Part shown: one piece after another, positions 15,745 to 23,892 of the stretch
Layout of the letters: every line of letters starts with the position of its first letter
Numbering within the stretch: the first letter of the stretch is position 1
Assembly (NCBI RefSeq): GCF_900236475.1
Contig: NZ_LT963352.1
Span: 6,452,001-6,516,000, forward strand
DNA length: 64,000 nt
Source: Streptomyces chartreusis NRRL 3882
GTDB lineage: Bacteria; Actinomycetota; Actinomycetes; Streptomycetales; Streptomycetaceae
Direction of reading: 5' to 3'
Notes under the pieces: generated by a model
What the model saw: only the letters and a program-made list of their open reading frames with translations
Told to the model about the DNA's origin: nothing
Databases searched by the model: none
Made by a program: the position numbers and the translations under genes

Positions 15745-16962
15745 ATGCCCCTGGCCCTGCTCGCCCTCGCCGTGGGCGCCTTCGGCATCGGTACCACCGA
15801 GTTCGTGATGATGGGGCTGCTGCCCGACGTCGCGAACGACCTGCACATCTCGATACCCAGCGCCGGTCATCTGGTGTCGGCGTACGCGCTGGGCGTCGTC
15901 ATCGGCGCCCCGCTGCTGGCCGCCGTCACCGCCCGGATGTCCCGCCGCACGGTCCTGATCGCGCTGATGGGGCTGTTCGTCGCGGGCAACGCGCTGTCGG
16001 CCCTCGCTCCCGACAACGGCTGGCTGCTGGCGGCCCGCTTCCTGAGCGGTCTGCCGCACGGCGCCTTCTTCGGCGTGGGCGCCGTCGTCGCGACGAACAT
16101 GGTCGCTCCCGAACGCAAGGCGCGCTCGGTCTCCCTGATGTTCCTCGGCCTGACGGTCGCGAACGTCGTGGGTGTGCCCGTCGCGACCCTCATGGGCCAG
16201 CAGCTCGGCTGGCGGGCGACCTTCCTCGGCGTCAGCGCCATCGGCCTGGCGGCGATCGCCGCGCTCGCGTTCCTGATCCCGCACGACCACGAGCACGCCA
16301 CCGCGAAGGGCCTGCGCGGTGAACTGGCCGCCCTGCGCTCCGTCCCGGTCTGGCTGTCGCTCGGCACGACGGTCGCGGGCTTCGGCGCCCTCTTCGCGGC
16401 CTACAGCTACATCACGCCCATGCTCACGGACGCCGCCGGCTACGCCGACGCCAGCGTGACCCTGCTGCTGGCCCTGTTCGGCGTCGGCGCGACCGCCGGC
16501 AACCTGCTGGGCGGCCGCCTGGCCGACCACTCCCTGCGGGGCACCCTGTTCGGCGGCCTGGGCTCCCTGGTGGCGGTGCTGGCGCTGTTCCCGCTGCTGA
16601 TGCGCACGGAGTTCACCGCCGCCGTCGCCGTGATCCTGCTCGGCATGGCGGCCTTCGCCACCGGCTCCCCGCTCCAGCTGATGGTCATGGACAAGGCCGC
16701 GTCGGCCCCGTCCCTGGCCTCCTCCGCCAACCAGGCGGCCTTCAACCTGGCCAACGCCGGCGGCGCCTGGATCGGCGGCCTGGCCCTGGCCGCGGGCTTC
16801 GGGGTCACCTCCCCGGCCCTGGCCGGCGCGGCCCTGGCCGTGCTCGGCCTCGGCGTGGCGTCGCTGGCGTACGCGGTGGACCGGCGCAGTGCGCCGGCCG
16901 GCGGGCGCGAGCGGGTCGTGGCGAGCCATGTCCCGCAGGAGGCGGAAGCGGTGCACTACTGA
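15745..16962 (+). CDS. DHA1 family MFS efflux transporter (AraJ/Cmx-like), 405 aa
   Basis: Twelve-helix exporter. Helix 1, LALAVGAFGIGTTEFVMMG, has the 'GTTEF' signature of the AraJ/chloramphenicol-efflux branch. Motif A is in TARMSRRTVLIALM, and motif C in FLGLTVANVVGVPVATLMG. The two six-helix halves are joined by a charged loop (IPHDHEHATAKGLRGELAAL). The C-terminus YAVDRRSAPAGGRERV is basic and cytoplasmic. Substrate could be a sugar or an amphenicol-like drug. ATG at 15745. No regulator gene is adjacent, but an inverted repeat lies just upstream; a hairpin ends the gene. Confidence 0.88.
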   Translation: MPLALLALAVGAFGIGTTEFVMMGLLPDVANDLHISIPSAGHLVSAYALGVVIGAPLLAAVTARMSRRTVLIALMGLFVAGNALSALAPDNGWLLAARFLSGLPHGAFFGVGAVVATNMVAPERKARSVSLMFLGLTVANVVGVPVATLMGQQLGWRATFLGVSAIGLAAIAALAFLIPHDHEHATAKGLRGELAALRSVPVWLSLGTTVAGFGALFAAYSYITPMLTDAAGYADASVTLLLALFGVGATAGNLLGGRLADHSLRGTLFGGLGSLVAVLALFPLLMRTEFTAAVAVILLGMAAFATGSPLQLMVMDKAASAPSLASSANQAAFNLANAGGAWIGGLALAAGFGVTSPALAGAALAVLGLGVASLAYAVDRRSAPAGGRERVVASHVPQEAEAVHY

Positions 16963-16977
16963 GCCGACCCGCACCAG

Positions 16978-17018
16978 GAGCGGCAGTTCGCAGGTGACGC
17001 ACCTGCGTGCTGCCGCTC
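16978..17018. terminator. Bidirectional hairpin terminator
   Basis: GAGCGGCAG (16978-16986) and CGCAGGTG (16989-16996) pair with CACCTGCG (17000-17007) and CTGCCGCTC (17010-17018); only two opposed bases are unpaired and the loop is three bases. It lies between the convergent MFS and methyltransferase genes. Confidence 0.85.
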
Positions 17019-17043
17019 CGCGCGTCCGGTCGGCGTGCGTCCG

Positions 17044-17610
17044 TCAGGCCCGGCGGGCCGCGACGACCGCCGAACTGGACGGCGTCGTGAGGACTTCGGT
17101 GGCGTCCAGGTCCGAATGGGTCAGGTAGAACAGGCGCAGCTCGTCCACCCTGCCCTCGAACACCGGCGGCCACGTGGTCGACGGTGTGAAGTCGTCGAGG
17201 ACGAGAATCCCGCCGGGAGCGAGCAACTCGACGACCCGCTGGGGGGCGTCCCGCTTGCCGCCGCCGTCGCAGAAGAAGACGTCGAACGGGGCGTGTCGCT
17301 CGAGCAGCCGCCAGTCGCCGGTCAGCACGCTGACGCGGTCGTCGTCCGCGAAGACACCGGCCGCCCGCCGGGCCAGCTCCTCGTCACGCTCCACGGTGAC
17401 GAGACGCGCACCGGCCCCCAGGCCGCTGTGCAGCCAGGCGGTGCCCACACCCGAGCCGGTGCCGCTCTCGGCGACGACCCCACCGGGCTTGGCGGCGGCG
17501 GCCAGCCTGAGCAGCCTGCCCACTTCGGGGATGCAGCTCTTCTCGAACCCGGCCTCGGCGGCGATCCGCTCGGCGGTCACCACGCGGTCAGGAACCACAC
17601 GCTCTGCCAT
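17044..17610 (-). CDS. SAM-dependent O-methyltransferase-like protein, 188 aa
   Basis: Class I methyltransferase fold of the O-methyltransferase 3 type. Motif I is VVAESGTGSGVGTAWL (residues about 45-60), followed by RLVTVERDEELA (acidic residue for the SAM ribose), VLTGDWRLL, and FDVFFCDGGGKR. GGILVLDDFTPS is the post-IV motif. At 188 residues it is slightly shorter than typical 210-220 residue members. The AGGGGG site precedes the ATG at 17610. The HAD gene ends 19 bases upstream on the same strand, so the two form a short operon. Acceptor substrate unknown. Confidence 0.85.
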   Translation of the reverse strand: MAERVVPDRVVTAERIAAEAGFEKSCIPEVGRLLRLAAAAKPGGVVAESGTGSGVGTAWLHSGLGAGARLVTVERDEELARRAAGVFADDDRVSVLTGDWRLLERHAPFDVFFCDGGGKRDAPQRVVELLAPGGILVLDDFTPSTTWPPVFEGRVDELRLFYLTHSDLDATEVLTTPSSSAVVAARRA

Positions 17611-17629
17611 GATCAGCCCCCTGTCGGTG

Positions 17630-18337
17630 TCAGCCCGACGCTACCTGACCCCTGATCAGGGAGCCGACCAGTTGGTCCAGTTCGTCGAACCGCCAGTCGA
17701 AGGCGTCGTCGCTCGCCGGAGGGTCCCCGACCGGCCGCCGCACATGGGCGGTCCGCATGCCGACCGCCTGCGCCGCGCGGAGGTCCCAGGCGTGGGCGGC
17801 CACCATGAGTACGCGTTCCGGTGGGCAACCGGCGGCGTCGAGAGCGAGCCGGTAGACCTCCGGCGCCGGCTTGTACGCCCGTGCGGCTTCGGCGGACAGG
17901 GCCTGGTGCCAGCGCAGCCCGGCGTGCGCGTTGAGGCGCAGCAGCGCCGTACGGGAGGCGTTGGAGAGCCCGACCAGGGGGAACCACCGGGCGAGCCGTT
18001 CGAGACCGGCGGCCGAGTCGGGCCAGGGCGGCAGTCGCTGACCCGCTGTGGCCAGCCGGGCGACGGCCGCGGGATCGGAGAGCCCGGCGCGCCCGGCCAC
18101 GAGCCGCGCGGCCTCCGCGTCGAGGGTCTCGGTGCTGGCGTAGGCGCGGAGGCCTTGCAGGATGCGTCGCTGTTCGGCCTCGCCGTGCTGCTGCCACAAG
18201 GCGAGCAGGTGGTCGACAGCCGCCTCGTCGGACGCGGGCAGGGCTTCGTGGATCGCCGTTCGAAGCCCTCCGGGCTCGTCGACGAGTGTGCCGAGGACGT
18301 CGAAGACGACGACCTCGATGTCGCGGATCCCGGTCAC
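17630..18337 (-). CDS. HAD superfamily hydrolase, haloacid dehalogenase type II-like, 235 aa
   Basis: Motif I is VVVFDVLGTLVDE, in which the first Asp would be the nucleophile; motif II is VGLSNAS; the lysine motif is AYKPAPEVYRLAL; VLMVAAHAWDLRAAQAVGM is the C-terminal signature of type II (S)-2-haloacid dehalogenases. The GTG at 18337 is preferred, with GGGAAG upstream; an ATG further up (18415) falls inside the nadE terminator hairpin, so it cannot be a normal start. Substrate may be a 2-haloacid or a phosphate ester. It is cotranscribed with the methyltransferase gene. Confidence 0.85.
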   Translation of the reverse strand: MTGIRDIEVVVFDVLGTLVDEPGGLRTAIHEALPASDEAAVDHLLALWQQHGEAEQRRILQGLRAYASTETLDAEAARLVAGRAGLSDPAAVARLATAGQRLPPWPDSAAGLERLARWFPLVGLSNASRTALLRLNAHAGLRWHQALSAEAARAYKPAPEVYRLALDAAGCPPERVLMVAAHAWDLRAAQAVGMRTAHVRRPVGDPPASDDAFDWRFDELDQLVGSLIRGQVASG

Positions 18338-18397
18338 GCGTCTTCCCGCCTTCGTGTCGCAGCCGTCACTACCTGAGGAGGTGACGATGCTGCCACC

Positions 18398-18430
18398 GCC
18401 CCCGTCACCGGTCAAGATGGTGACGGGGGC
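18398..18430 (-). terminator. nadE terminator hairpin
   Basis: GCCCCCGTCACC (18398-18409) and GGTGACGGGGGC (18419-18430): perfect 12-bp stem, 9-base loop, 25 bases after the nadE stop. Confidence 0.85.
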
Positions 18431-18455
18431 GTCGGGTTCGTGAGCGGGGAGGATG

Positions 18456-20210
18456 TCAGACCGACTCCCGCCACCCGTTCGTGATCGGCAGGCGGCGGTC
18501 CTTCCCGAAGCCCTTCACCGAGATCTTCGTCCCCGGCGGGTACTGGCGCCGCTTGTACTCCGCCGTGTCGACCATGCGCAGGGTCTTCGTGACCAGCTCC
18601 CGGTCGAAACCGGCCGCGACGATCTCGTCGGCGCCCCGGTCCTGGTCGACGTACAGGTCGAGGATCGCGTCCAGCACCGGGTAGTCGGGCAGCGAGTCGG
18701 TGTCGACCTGGCCCGGGCGGAGTTCCGCGCTCGGCGGCTTGGTGATGGAGTTCTCCGGGATCGGCGGGGTCTGGCCGCGTTCCCGGGCGGCCCGGTTGCG
18801 CCACTCGGCCAGGCGGAAGATCGACGTCTTGTAGACGTCCTTGATGGGGCCGTAGGCGCCCACCGAGTCGCCGTAGAGCGTGGAGTAGCCGACCGCCAGT
18901 TCCGACTTGTTGCCGGGGGCCAGCACGATGTGGCCCTCCTGGTTGGAGATCGCCATGAGCAGCGTGCCGCGCAGGCGCGACTGGAGGTTCTCCTCCGCCA
19001 GGCCGGTCAGGCCCAGCGAGCCCATGTACGCGTCGAACATCGGCTCGATCGCGACCGTGCGGTAGTTCAGGCCCGTGCGCCGGGCCATCTCCGCCGCGTC
19101 GTCCTTCGAGTGGTCCGACGAGTACTTCGACGGCATCGACACGCCGTACACGTTCTGCGCGCCCACCGCGTCGCACGCGATCGCCGCGACCAGCGACGAG
19201 TCGATGCCGCCCGACAGACCGATCAGGACGGACTTGAAGCCGTTCTTCGCGACGTATGCCCGCAGGCCCACGACCAGCGCCGAGTAGACCTCCTCGTCGT
19301 CGTCCAGGCGTTCCGCGTAGCCGCCCGTGAGCTCCGGCTCGTAGCGGGGCAGCGGGTCCTTGGAGAGCACCACCCGGTCGATGCGCAGGCCGTCGTCCAC
19401 CACGCCCGTCGGCGCGTCCTCCGACGCCGCCGGCAGGTCCAGGTCCAGGACCACGCAGCCCTCGGCGAACTGCGGCGCCCGCGCCACGACCTCGCCGTCC
19501 TTGTCCACGACGATCGAGTCGCCGTCGAACACCAGCTCGTCCTGGCCGCCGATCATGGCGAGGTACGCCGTGGTGCAGCCGGCCTCCTGGGCCCGCTTGC
19601 GGACCAGCTCCAGGCGCGTGTCGTCCTTGTTGCGCTCGTAGGGCGAGGCGTTGATCGAGACCAGCAGGCCCGCCTGCGCCGAGCGCGCCGCGGGGACACG
19701 GCCGCCGTCCTGCCAGAGGTCCTCGCAGATGGCCAGGGCGACATCCACGCCGTGGACGCGCAGGACCGGCATGCTGTCGCCGGGCACGAAGTAGCGGAAC
19801 TCGTCGAAGACGCCGTAGTTCGGCAGGTGGTGCTTGGCGAAGTTCAGGACCACCTCGCCGCCGTACAGCACCGCTCCCGCGTTCTGCGGCGCGCCGGCCG
19901 GCTGGCCGTACTTCGGCTGGGCGGTCGCGCAGCGGTCGAGGTAGCCGACGATCACCGGCAGCTCACCGAAGCCCTCGTCGGCCAGGCGGACGGCGAGGCT
20001 CCGCAGCGCCGCCCGGGAGGCCTCCACGAAGGACGACCTGAGGGCCAGGTCCTCGACGGGATACCCGGTCAGCGCCATCTCGGGGAACGCCACGAGATGC
20101 GCTCCCTGCTCGGCGGAGTGCCGGGTCCAGCGGACGATCGACTCGGTGTTCCCGGCGAGGTCGCCGACGCTCGAGTCGATCTGGTTCAGGGCGAGACGTA
20201 GTTGAGGCAC
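18456..20210 (-). CDS. nadE: Glutamine-dependent NAD+ synthetase, 584 aa
   Basis: Last step of NAD synthesis: amidates nicotinic acid adenine dinucleotide using glutamine and ATP. The N-terminal nitrilase-type glutaminase domain (1 to about 275) has the catalytic Glu in VAFPEMALTGYP (E44), the Lys segment NFAKHHLPNYGVFDE, and the nucleophilic Cys in VALAICEDLWQDG. The synthetase domain has the P-loop-like GLSGGIDSSLVAAIA, and ENLQSRLRG, plus VGYSTLYGDSVGAYGPIKDV. The GTG at 20210 (VPQLRLALNQID) is chosen; the open frame above it passes through the upstream hairpin. Monocistronic, between two hairpins. Confidence 0.95.
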   Translation of the reverse strand: MPQLRLALNQIDSSVGDLAGNTESIVRWTRHSAEQGAHLVAFPEMALTGYPVEDLALRSSFVEASRAALRSLAVRLADEGFGELPVIVGYLDRCATAQPKYGQPAGAPQNAGAVLYGGEVVLNFAKHHLPNYGVFDEFRYFVPGDSMPVLRVHGVDVALAICEDLWQDGGRVPAARSAQAGLLVSINASPYERNKDDTRLELVRKRAQEAGCTTAYLAMIGGQDELVFDGDSIVVDKDGEVVARAPQFAEGCVVLDLDLPAASEDAPTGVVDDGLRIDRVVLSKDPLPRYEPELTGGYAERLDDDEEVYSALVVGLRAYVAKNGFKSVLIGLSGGIDSSLVAAIACDAVGAQNVYGVSMPSKYSSDHSKDDAAEMARRTGLNYRTVAIEPMFDAYMGSLGLTGLAEENLQSRLRGTLLMAISNQEGHIVLAPGNKSELAVGYSTLYGDSVGAYGPIKDVYKTSIFRLAEWRNRAARERGQTPPIPENSITKPPSAELRPGQVDTDSLPDYPVLDAILDLYVDQDRGADEIVAAGFDRELVTKTLRMVDTAEYKRRQYPPGTKISVKGFGKDRRLPITNGWRESV

Positions 20211-20239
20211 GGGCCCAGTGTAATCGTCAGAGCGACGCA

Positions 20240-20273
20240 ATGGGGTGGTGTGGGTCACCCCACACCACCCCAT
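20240..20273 (-). terminator. S53 peptidase gene terminator
   Basis: ATGGGGTGGTGTGGG (20240-20254) pairs with CCCACACCACCCCAT (20259-20273): perfect 15-bp stem with a 4-base loop, 15 bases after the peptidase stop and 29 bases before the nadE start. Confidence 0.9.
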
Positions 20274-20288
20274 GTCCCCTTGCGGAGG

Positions 20289-22232
20289 TCAGCGGCGCCG
20301 GTACGACTCGACGTAACCGTTCGCGGGCGTGCCCACGCCGGTGACGTCGTCGTAGCCCTTCACGGCGGAGAGCGAGCTGTCCTTGCCCAGACTGCGCACG
20401 GACGTGGCCAGGCCGCCCGTGGCGTCGTAGCCGTTCACGAAGTCGACGCGGGCCACGGCCAGGCCGGAGCCCGTCGGGTTGTCGGTGACGTCGTGGTAGG
20501 CCTTCGTGCCGGCCTTCGCGTAGATCGCCGGGTTGGCGAAGCCGATCGGCTTGCCGCCGCGGGCCTCCTGGGCGAGGGCCTGGATGGCCGCGATGGTCGG
20601 CGCGGCGAGTGAGGTGCCGCCGATGCGGTACTCGCTGTACGCCTGCGTCTTGCCGTCGGGCAGGGTCTGCGTCTGGCCGACCAGGAAGCCGGTGTTCGGG
20701 TCGGCGATCGCCGCGATGTCCGGGACGACGCGGTTGCCGCCCGCGCTGTTGGCCTTCGCCAGCGCGTCCGGCACGACGCCCTTCTGGTACGAGGGTTCGG
20801 CGACCGTCCTGCTGGTGCCGCCGCCCGCGCCGGAGGTGAACGCGCCGGGGAAGTCCGTCCAGCTCTTGCCGTCGGCCGACAGGTTCGCCTTCTCGGTGCC
20901 CCAGCCGGTCTCCCACAGGTACGTGTCGTTCTTGCCGACGGCCAGCGAGGTGCCGCCGACGGCGGTCACCCACGCCGAGTTGGCCGGGGAGTCGACCTGC
21001 TTCGTTCCCGAGCCGGCGACTTCGTCGCCGTCGTCGCCGGAGGAGAAGTAGAAGCCGATGCCCTCGACCGCGCCCAGCTGGAAGACCTGGTCGTAGGCGG
21101 CCGCGAGGTCGGGCGTCTGCGCGGCCTCGACCTCGCCCCAGGAGTTGGAGACGATGTCGGCCAGGTGGTGGTCGACGACCTTGCCGAGCGCGTCGAGCAG
21201 ATCGGCGTCGGTGCAGGACGCCGCGCCCACGTAGGTGACGTCCGCGGCCGGTGCGACCGCGTGCACGGCCTCGACGTCCAGGGTCTCCTCGCCGTACCAG
21301 CCGGCGGCCGAGCAGTCCTTGGTGTTCGTGTACTTCTTGGGCAGCACCTGGTGCAGCTGGCCGGACTTCCAGGCCGCGTCGCCGTGCTTGCCGGCGTAGG
21401 TGGCCGCGTCGTAGGCGATCGTCGGCGAGGCGTACGCGTCCGTGATGGCGACCCGGACGCCCTTGCCGGTGCGCGTGCCCGCGCCGTAGGCGGCCCGCAG
21501 CTGCTTGCCGGTGTAGCCCTTGACCGCGTACGGGATCTTCGTGCCGTACGCGTCCGGGAGTGTGGTCGCGGTCTTCGAGCCGTAGTACGAGGAGAACGGC
21601 CCGGCGTTGCGGAACACGGTGTCCGGCGGCGGCAGTTGGTCGTCGTGCGTGACCATGTGCGGCGCGTTGTCCAGGCCGGTGACGGTCAGCACGGCGTCGG
21701 CCACGCTCGCCGGCACGGAGGCGGTGCTCGCCGGGGCGCGATAGGTCTTCGAGCCCTTGGCGAAGTTGTGCAGCTGGGCACCGAACGCCTTCTCGGCGGC
21801 GGCCACGTCACCGGTGACGGAGACGTAGTGCGCCGTGACGCCGGTGGCCTTCAGGCCGGCCGCCGTCAGCCAGGCCTTCACGGCCGCCACCTGGGCCTTG
21901 GTCGCGCCGAAGCGGGCCTGGGCCTGCTTGGCGGTCAGGTACTTGCCGTACGAGGCCGACGTCGGGTCGGAGACGGCCTTGGCGTACGCCGCGAGGCCCG
22001 CCGCGTCGCGCCCCCGGAGATAGACGCGGGCCGACATCGCGGCGCCGTCGGGAGCGGCGCCCTTGTCGGCCCTGGGCGTGGCCCACGCCGGCTTGGTCCC
22101 GGCGAGCAGGTCACGGAGCGGGTGGTCGGCGGCGTGCGCCGCGGGTATGCCGAGCGCCAGCGCACCGGCGAGCATCGGCAGTGTCGCTGCCATGCTCAGC
22201 CCGGCGCGCGCCTTGGCGCGGTTGGATCTCAT
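20289..22232 (-). CDS. Secreted S53 family (sedolisin/kumamolisin-like) serine-carboxyl peptidase, 647 aa
   Basis: Acid-active secreted protease made as a proenzyme. MRSNRAKARAGLSMAATLPM begins a long signal peptide ending near AHAADH. A pro-domain (about residues 45-190) has the activation fold ('ARFGATKAQVAAVKAWLTAAG'-like, here split by its helices). The catalytic domain has Glu/Asp in GEETLDVEAVHAVAP, the oxyanion Asp in SNSWGE/SSGDDGDE, and Ser in RIGGTSLAAP, where most members have SGTS. A Ca2+ site is in YHDVTDNPTGSG and DDVTGVGTP. Start ATG at 22232 has AGGGGG upstream. A large inverted repeat lies 14-64 bases upstream of the start. Confidence 0.92.
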   Translation of the reverse strand: MRSNRAKARAGLSMAATLPMLAGALALGIPAAHAADHPLRDLLAGTKPAWATPRADKGAAPDGAAMSARVYLRGRDAAGLAAYAKAVSDPTSASYGKYLTAKQAQARFGATKAQVAAVKAWLTAAGLKATGVTAHYVSVTGDVAAAEKAFGAQLHNFAKGSKTYRAPASTASVPASVADAVLTVTGLDNAPHMVTHDDQLPPPDTVFRNAGPFSSYYGSKTATTLPDAYGTKIPYAVKGYTGKQLRAAYGAGTRTGKGVRVAITDAYASPTIAYDAATYAGKHGDAAWKSGQLHQVLPKKYTNTKDCSAAGWYGEETLDVEAVHAVAPAADVTYVGAASCTDADLLDALGKVVDHHLADIVSNSWGEVEAAQTPDLAAAYDQVFQLGAVEGIGFYFSSGDDGDEVAGSGTKQVDSPANSAWVTAVGGTSLAVGKNDTYLWETGWGTEKANLSADGKSWTDFPGAFTSGAGGGTSRTVAEPSYQKGVVPDALAKANSAGGNRVVPDIAAIADPNTGFLVGQTQTLPDGKTQAYSEYRIGGTSLAAPTIAAIQALAQEARGGKPIGFANPAIYAKAGTKAYHDVTDNPTGSGLAVARVDFVNGYDATGGLATSVRSLGKDSSLSAVKGYDDVTGVGTPANGYVESYRRR

Positions 22233-22245
22233 GGAACCCCCTGTG

Positions 22246-22296
22246 CGGTTCGTCGCGAGTGGATCACTCGACGGTCGCCACTCTCGCGACGAACCG
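22246..22296 (-). promoter_or_regulatory. Large inverted repeat in the S53 peptidase 5' region
   Basis: CGGTTCGTCGCGAG (22246-22259) and CTCGCGACGAACCG (22283-22296) are perfectly complementary; AGTGG/CCACT extends the stem with a two-base bulge. The loop is about 15 bases. It lies 14-64 bases before the start codon, so it is either in the leader RNA or in the promoter. It does not follow any gene as a terminator would: the next upstream gene stops at 22391. Confidence 0.65.
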
Positions 22297-22319
22297 TTCA
22301 TGCCAGGGGAATGCGCACC

Positions 22320-22359
22320 CCAAGAAGCGCTCTACGGAGGCCAAGAAGAGCCCAAGAAG
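22320..22359. repeat. Three CCAAGAAG direct repeats
   Basis: CCAAGAAG occurs at 22320-22327, 22341-22348 and 22352-22359 (steps of 21 and 11 bases) between the DUF305 gene and the peptidase hairpin. Helical-turn spacing suggests protein binding but this is weak. Confidence 0.35.
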
Positions 22360-22390
22360 CAGCAAGCCAGGGCGATTTGAGGCTTACGCC

Positions 22391-23011
22391 CTACGAGCGC
22401 GGCGCGGCGCCCCGCTCCTTCAGCAGGTCCGCCATCAGGCCGATCTCCGACTGCTGCGCGTCCACCATGCCCTGCGCGAGCCGCTTCTCCACGCCGACCG
22501 TGCACTTCTCCACACAGCCCTCGGCCATGTGGATGCCGCCCTTGTGATGGTCCGTCATCAGCTGGAGGTAGAAGATCTCCGCCTGCTTCCCGCTGAGTTC
22601 GCCGAGCCTCTTCATCTCGGTGTTGGTCGCCATGCCCGGCATCAGCGCGCCGTCCTTGCCGGAGGCCATGCCGCCCATGTCCATCCAGGTCATCGGCGGC
22701 TCGGAGGACACCTTGGGAAGGCCCCACAGGTCGAGCCAGCCGAGCATCATGCCGCGCTGGTTGGCCTGCGTCTGCGCGATGTCGTACGCGAGGCGCCGCA
22801 CCTCCTCGTCCTTGGTGCGGTCGCGCACGATGTACGACATCTCCACGGCCTGCTGGTGGTGCACCGCCATGTCCCGCGCGAACCCGGCGTCCGCGGACTC
22901 GGCGGAGGGCGTCTTGCCGCTGCCGTCGTCCCCGGCGACGGCGTAGGTGATCGCGCCGGCCGCGACGAGCGCCGTCGCCGCGGCCCCCGCGATCAGACCG
23001 ACCTGCCTCAC
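22391..23011 (-). CDS. DUF305 secreted/membrane-anchored protein, 206 aa
   Basis: Starts VRQVGLIAGAAATALVAAG, a short signal-anchor helix, and the rest is outside the membrane. Two repeats of the DUF305 ferritin-like helical motif are visible: FARDMAVHHQQAVEMS (about residues 46-61) and QLMTDHHKGGIHMAE (about 155-169), each with paired histidines, and Met-rich MTWMDMGGMAS between them. This composition suggests copper or other soft metal binding, by analogy to DUF305 proteins near copper genes. The GTG overlaps the upstream DUF3105 stop by four bases (GTGA), so the pair is translationally coupled. Confidence 0.88.
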   Translation of the reverse strand: MRQVGLIAGAAATALVAAGAITYAVAGDDGSGKTPSAESADAGFARDMAVHHQQAVEMSYIVRDRTKDEEVRRLAYDIAQTQANQRGMMLGWLDLWGLPKVSSEPPMTWMDMGGMASGKDGALMPGMATNTEMKRLGELSGKQAEIFYLQLMTDHHKGGIHMAEGCVEKCTVGVEKRLAQGMVDAQQSEIGLMADLLKERGAAPRS

Positions 23012-23673
23012 TGCGACAGCCCGTTCGTGCAGGCGGCGCCCGGCTCGGGGGTCTGCTCGCCCTGGACGAACTTCTCGAAGAACTTGTCGACGTTCGGGTC
23101 GCTCGCGCCCGTCACCGTGCGCTGGTGCCCCCACGCCGAGAGCATGATCGGGTCCTTCTGGTCGTCCATCGGGCTCATCAGCGTGTACGGCGTCTTCTTC
23201 ACCTTCGCCGCGAGCGCGTCGACGTCGGCCTTCTTCGCGTCGGCGTTGTACGTCACCCACACCGCGCCGTGCTCCAGCGAGTGCACGGCGTTGGTGTTGT
23301 CGATCTCCTTGGTGTAGACGTCGCCGTTGCAGTTCATCCAGACCTGGTTGTGGTCGCCGCCGACGGGGGGCTCGGAGGCGTACTTCACGGCCTTGGTGAC
23401 GTGGTTGCGGGACAGCTTGCCTTCCCAGGTCTTCACGCCGTCCTTGCCCGTGACGAACCTGCCCTTGCCCGAGGTGTCGCTCGCGGCGGTGTCGCTGCCG
23501 CCGTCGGACTGGGACCGCACGAGCACGACGCCGCCGGCGACCAGACCGCAGACGATCACGACGCTGGCCGCGATGGTGAGGATCCGGTTGCGGCGCTCAC
23601 GGGCCTGCTCGGCGCGCCGCATCTCCTCTATCCGCGCCTTGCGTGCCGTGCTGCTCTTCTTGGCGGAGCCCAT
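23008..23673 (-). CDS. DUF3105 membrane-anchored protein, 221 aa
   Basis: A basic, helical N-terminus (about 1-30, ARKARIEEMRRAEQARERRN) is cytosolic, then a single membrane helix (ILTIAASVVIVCGLVAGGVVL), then an extracytoplasmic DUF3105 domain with SEPPVGGDHNQVWMNCNGDVY, HSLEHGAVWVTY and MLSAWGHQ. Conserved His and Cys residues suggest metal or redox chemistry. AAGGAC precedes the ATG at 23673. It is the first gene of a two-gene operon with the DUF305 protein and is divergent from nsrR. DUF3105-DUF305 pairing is common in actinobacteria, as I recall; role undefined. Confidence 0.88.
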   Translation of the reverse strand: MGSAKKSSTARKARIEEMRRAEQARERRNRILTIAASVVIVCGLVAGGVVLVRSQSDGGSDTAASDTSGKGRFVTGKDGVKTWEGKLSRNHVTKAVKYASEPPVGGDHNQVWMNCNGDVYTKEIDNTNAVHSLEHGAVWVTYNADAKKADVDALAAKVKKTPYTLMSPMDDQKDPIMLSAWGHQRTVTGASDPNVDKFFEKFVQGEQTPEPGAACTNGLSQ

Positions 23674-23818
23674 GGGGTGTCCTTCGTGGGAAAGGTGGGA
23701 CGATCGGGTGGGCTGATCGTAATGGGGGAGAGCGGGCCCCTCGTAGGGCGGCCGCAGGAATGGGCTGAATCGATACGGCACCGACAGGTGCCCGACAGCT
23801 TCCCCGGGACGATGTGAA

Positions 23819-23852
23819 CCCGGGCTCCCGACTCTTCGAACCCGAGCCCGGG
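23819..23852. promoter_or_regulatory. Inverted repeat between divergent DUF3105 and nsrR genes
   Basis: CCCGGGCTC (23819-23827) and GAGCCCGGG (23844-23852) are a perfect inverted repeat with a 16-base interval. The flanking genes are divergent, so it is not a terminator of either; it may be a leader hairpin or an operator. Confidence 0.5.
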
Positions 23853-23892
23853 ATTATTTGAACCGCAGATACCGATTACCTACGCTGCGGGT

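Noticed and set aside
5708..17610. Antibiotic biosynthetic cluster suggested by the SARP gene, DrrAB-like exporter and efflux pumps
   Set aside because: No polyketide, peptide, terpene or RiPP biosynthesis genes are present; neighbours are housekeeping (panB, nadE).
18337..18415. ATG-started extension of the HAD dehalogenase to 18415
   Set aside because: The ATG falls inside the nadE terminator stem-loop, and the extra residues (GDGGGGS-like) are not family sequence.
23834..23892. Possible NsrR box upstream of nsrR itself
   Set aside because: The AT-rich stretch before nsrR (TTATTTGAACC...) shows only scattered agreement with the 11-1-11 box found before hmp.
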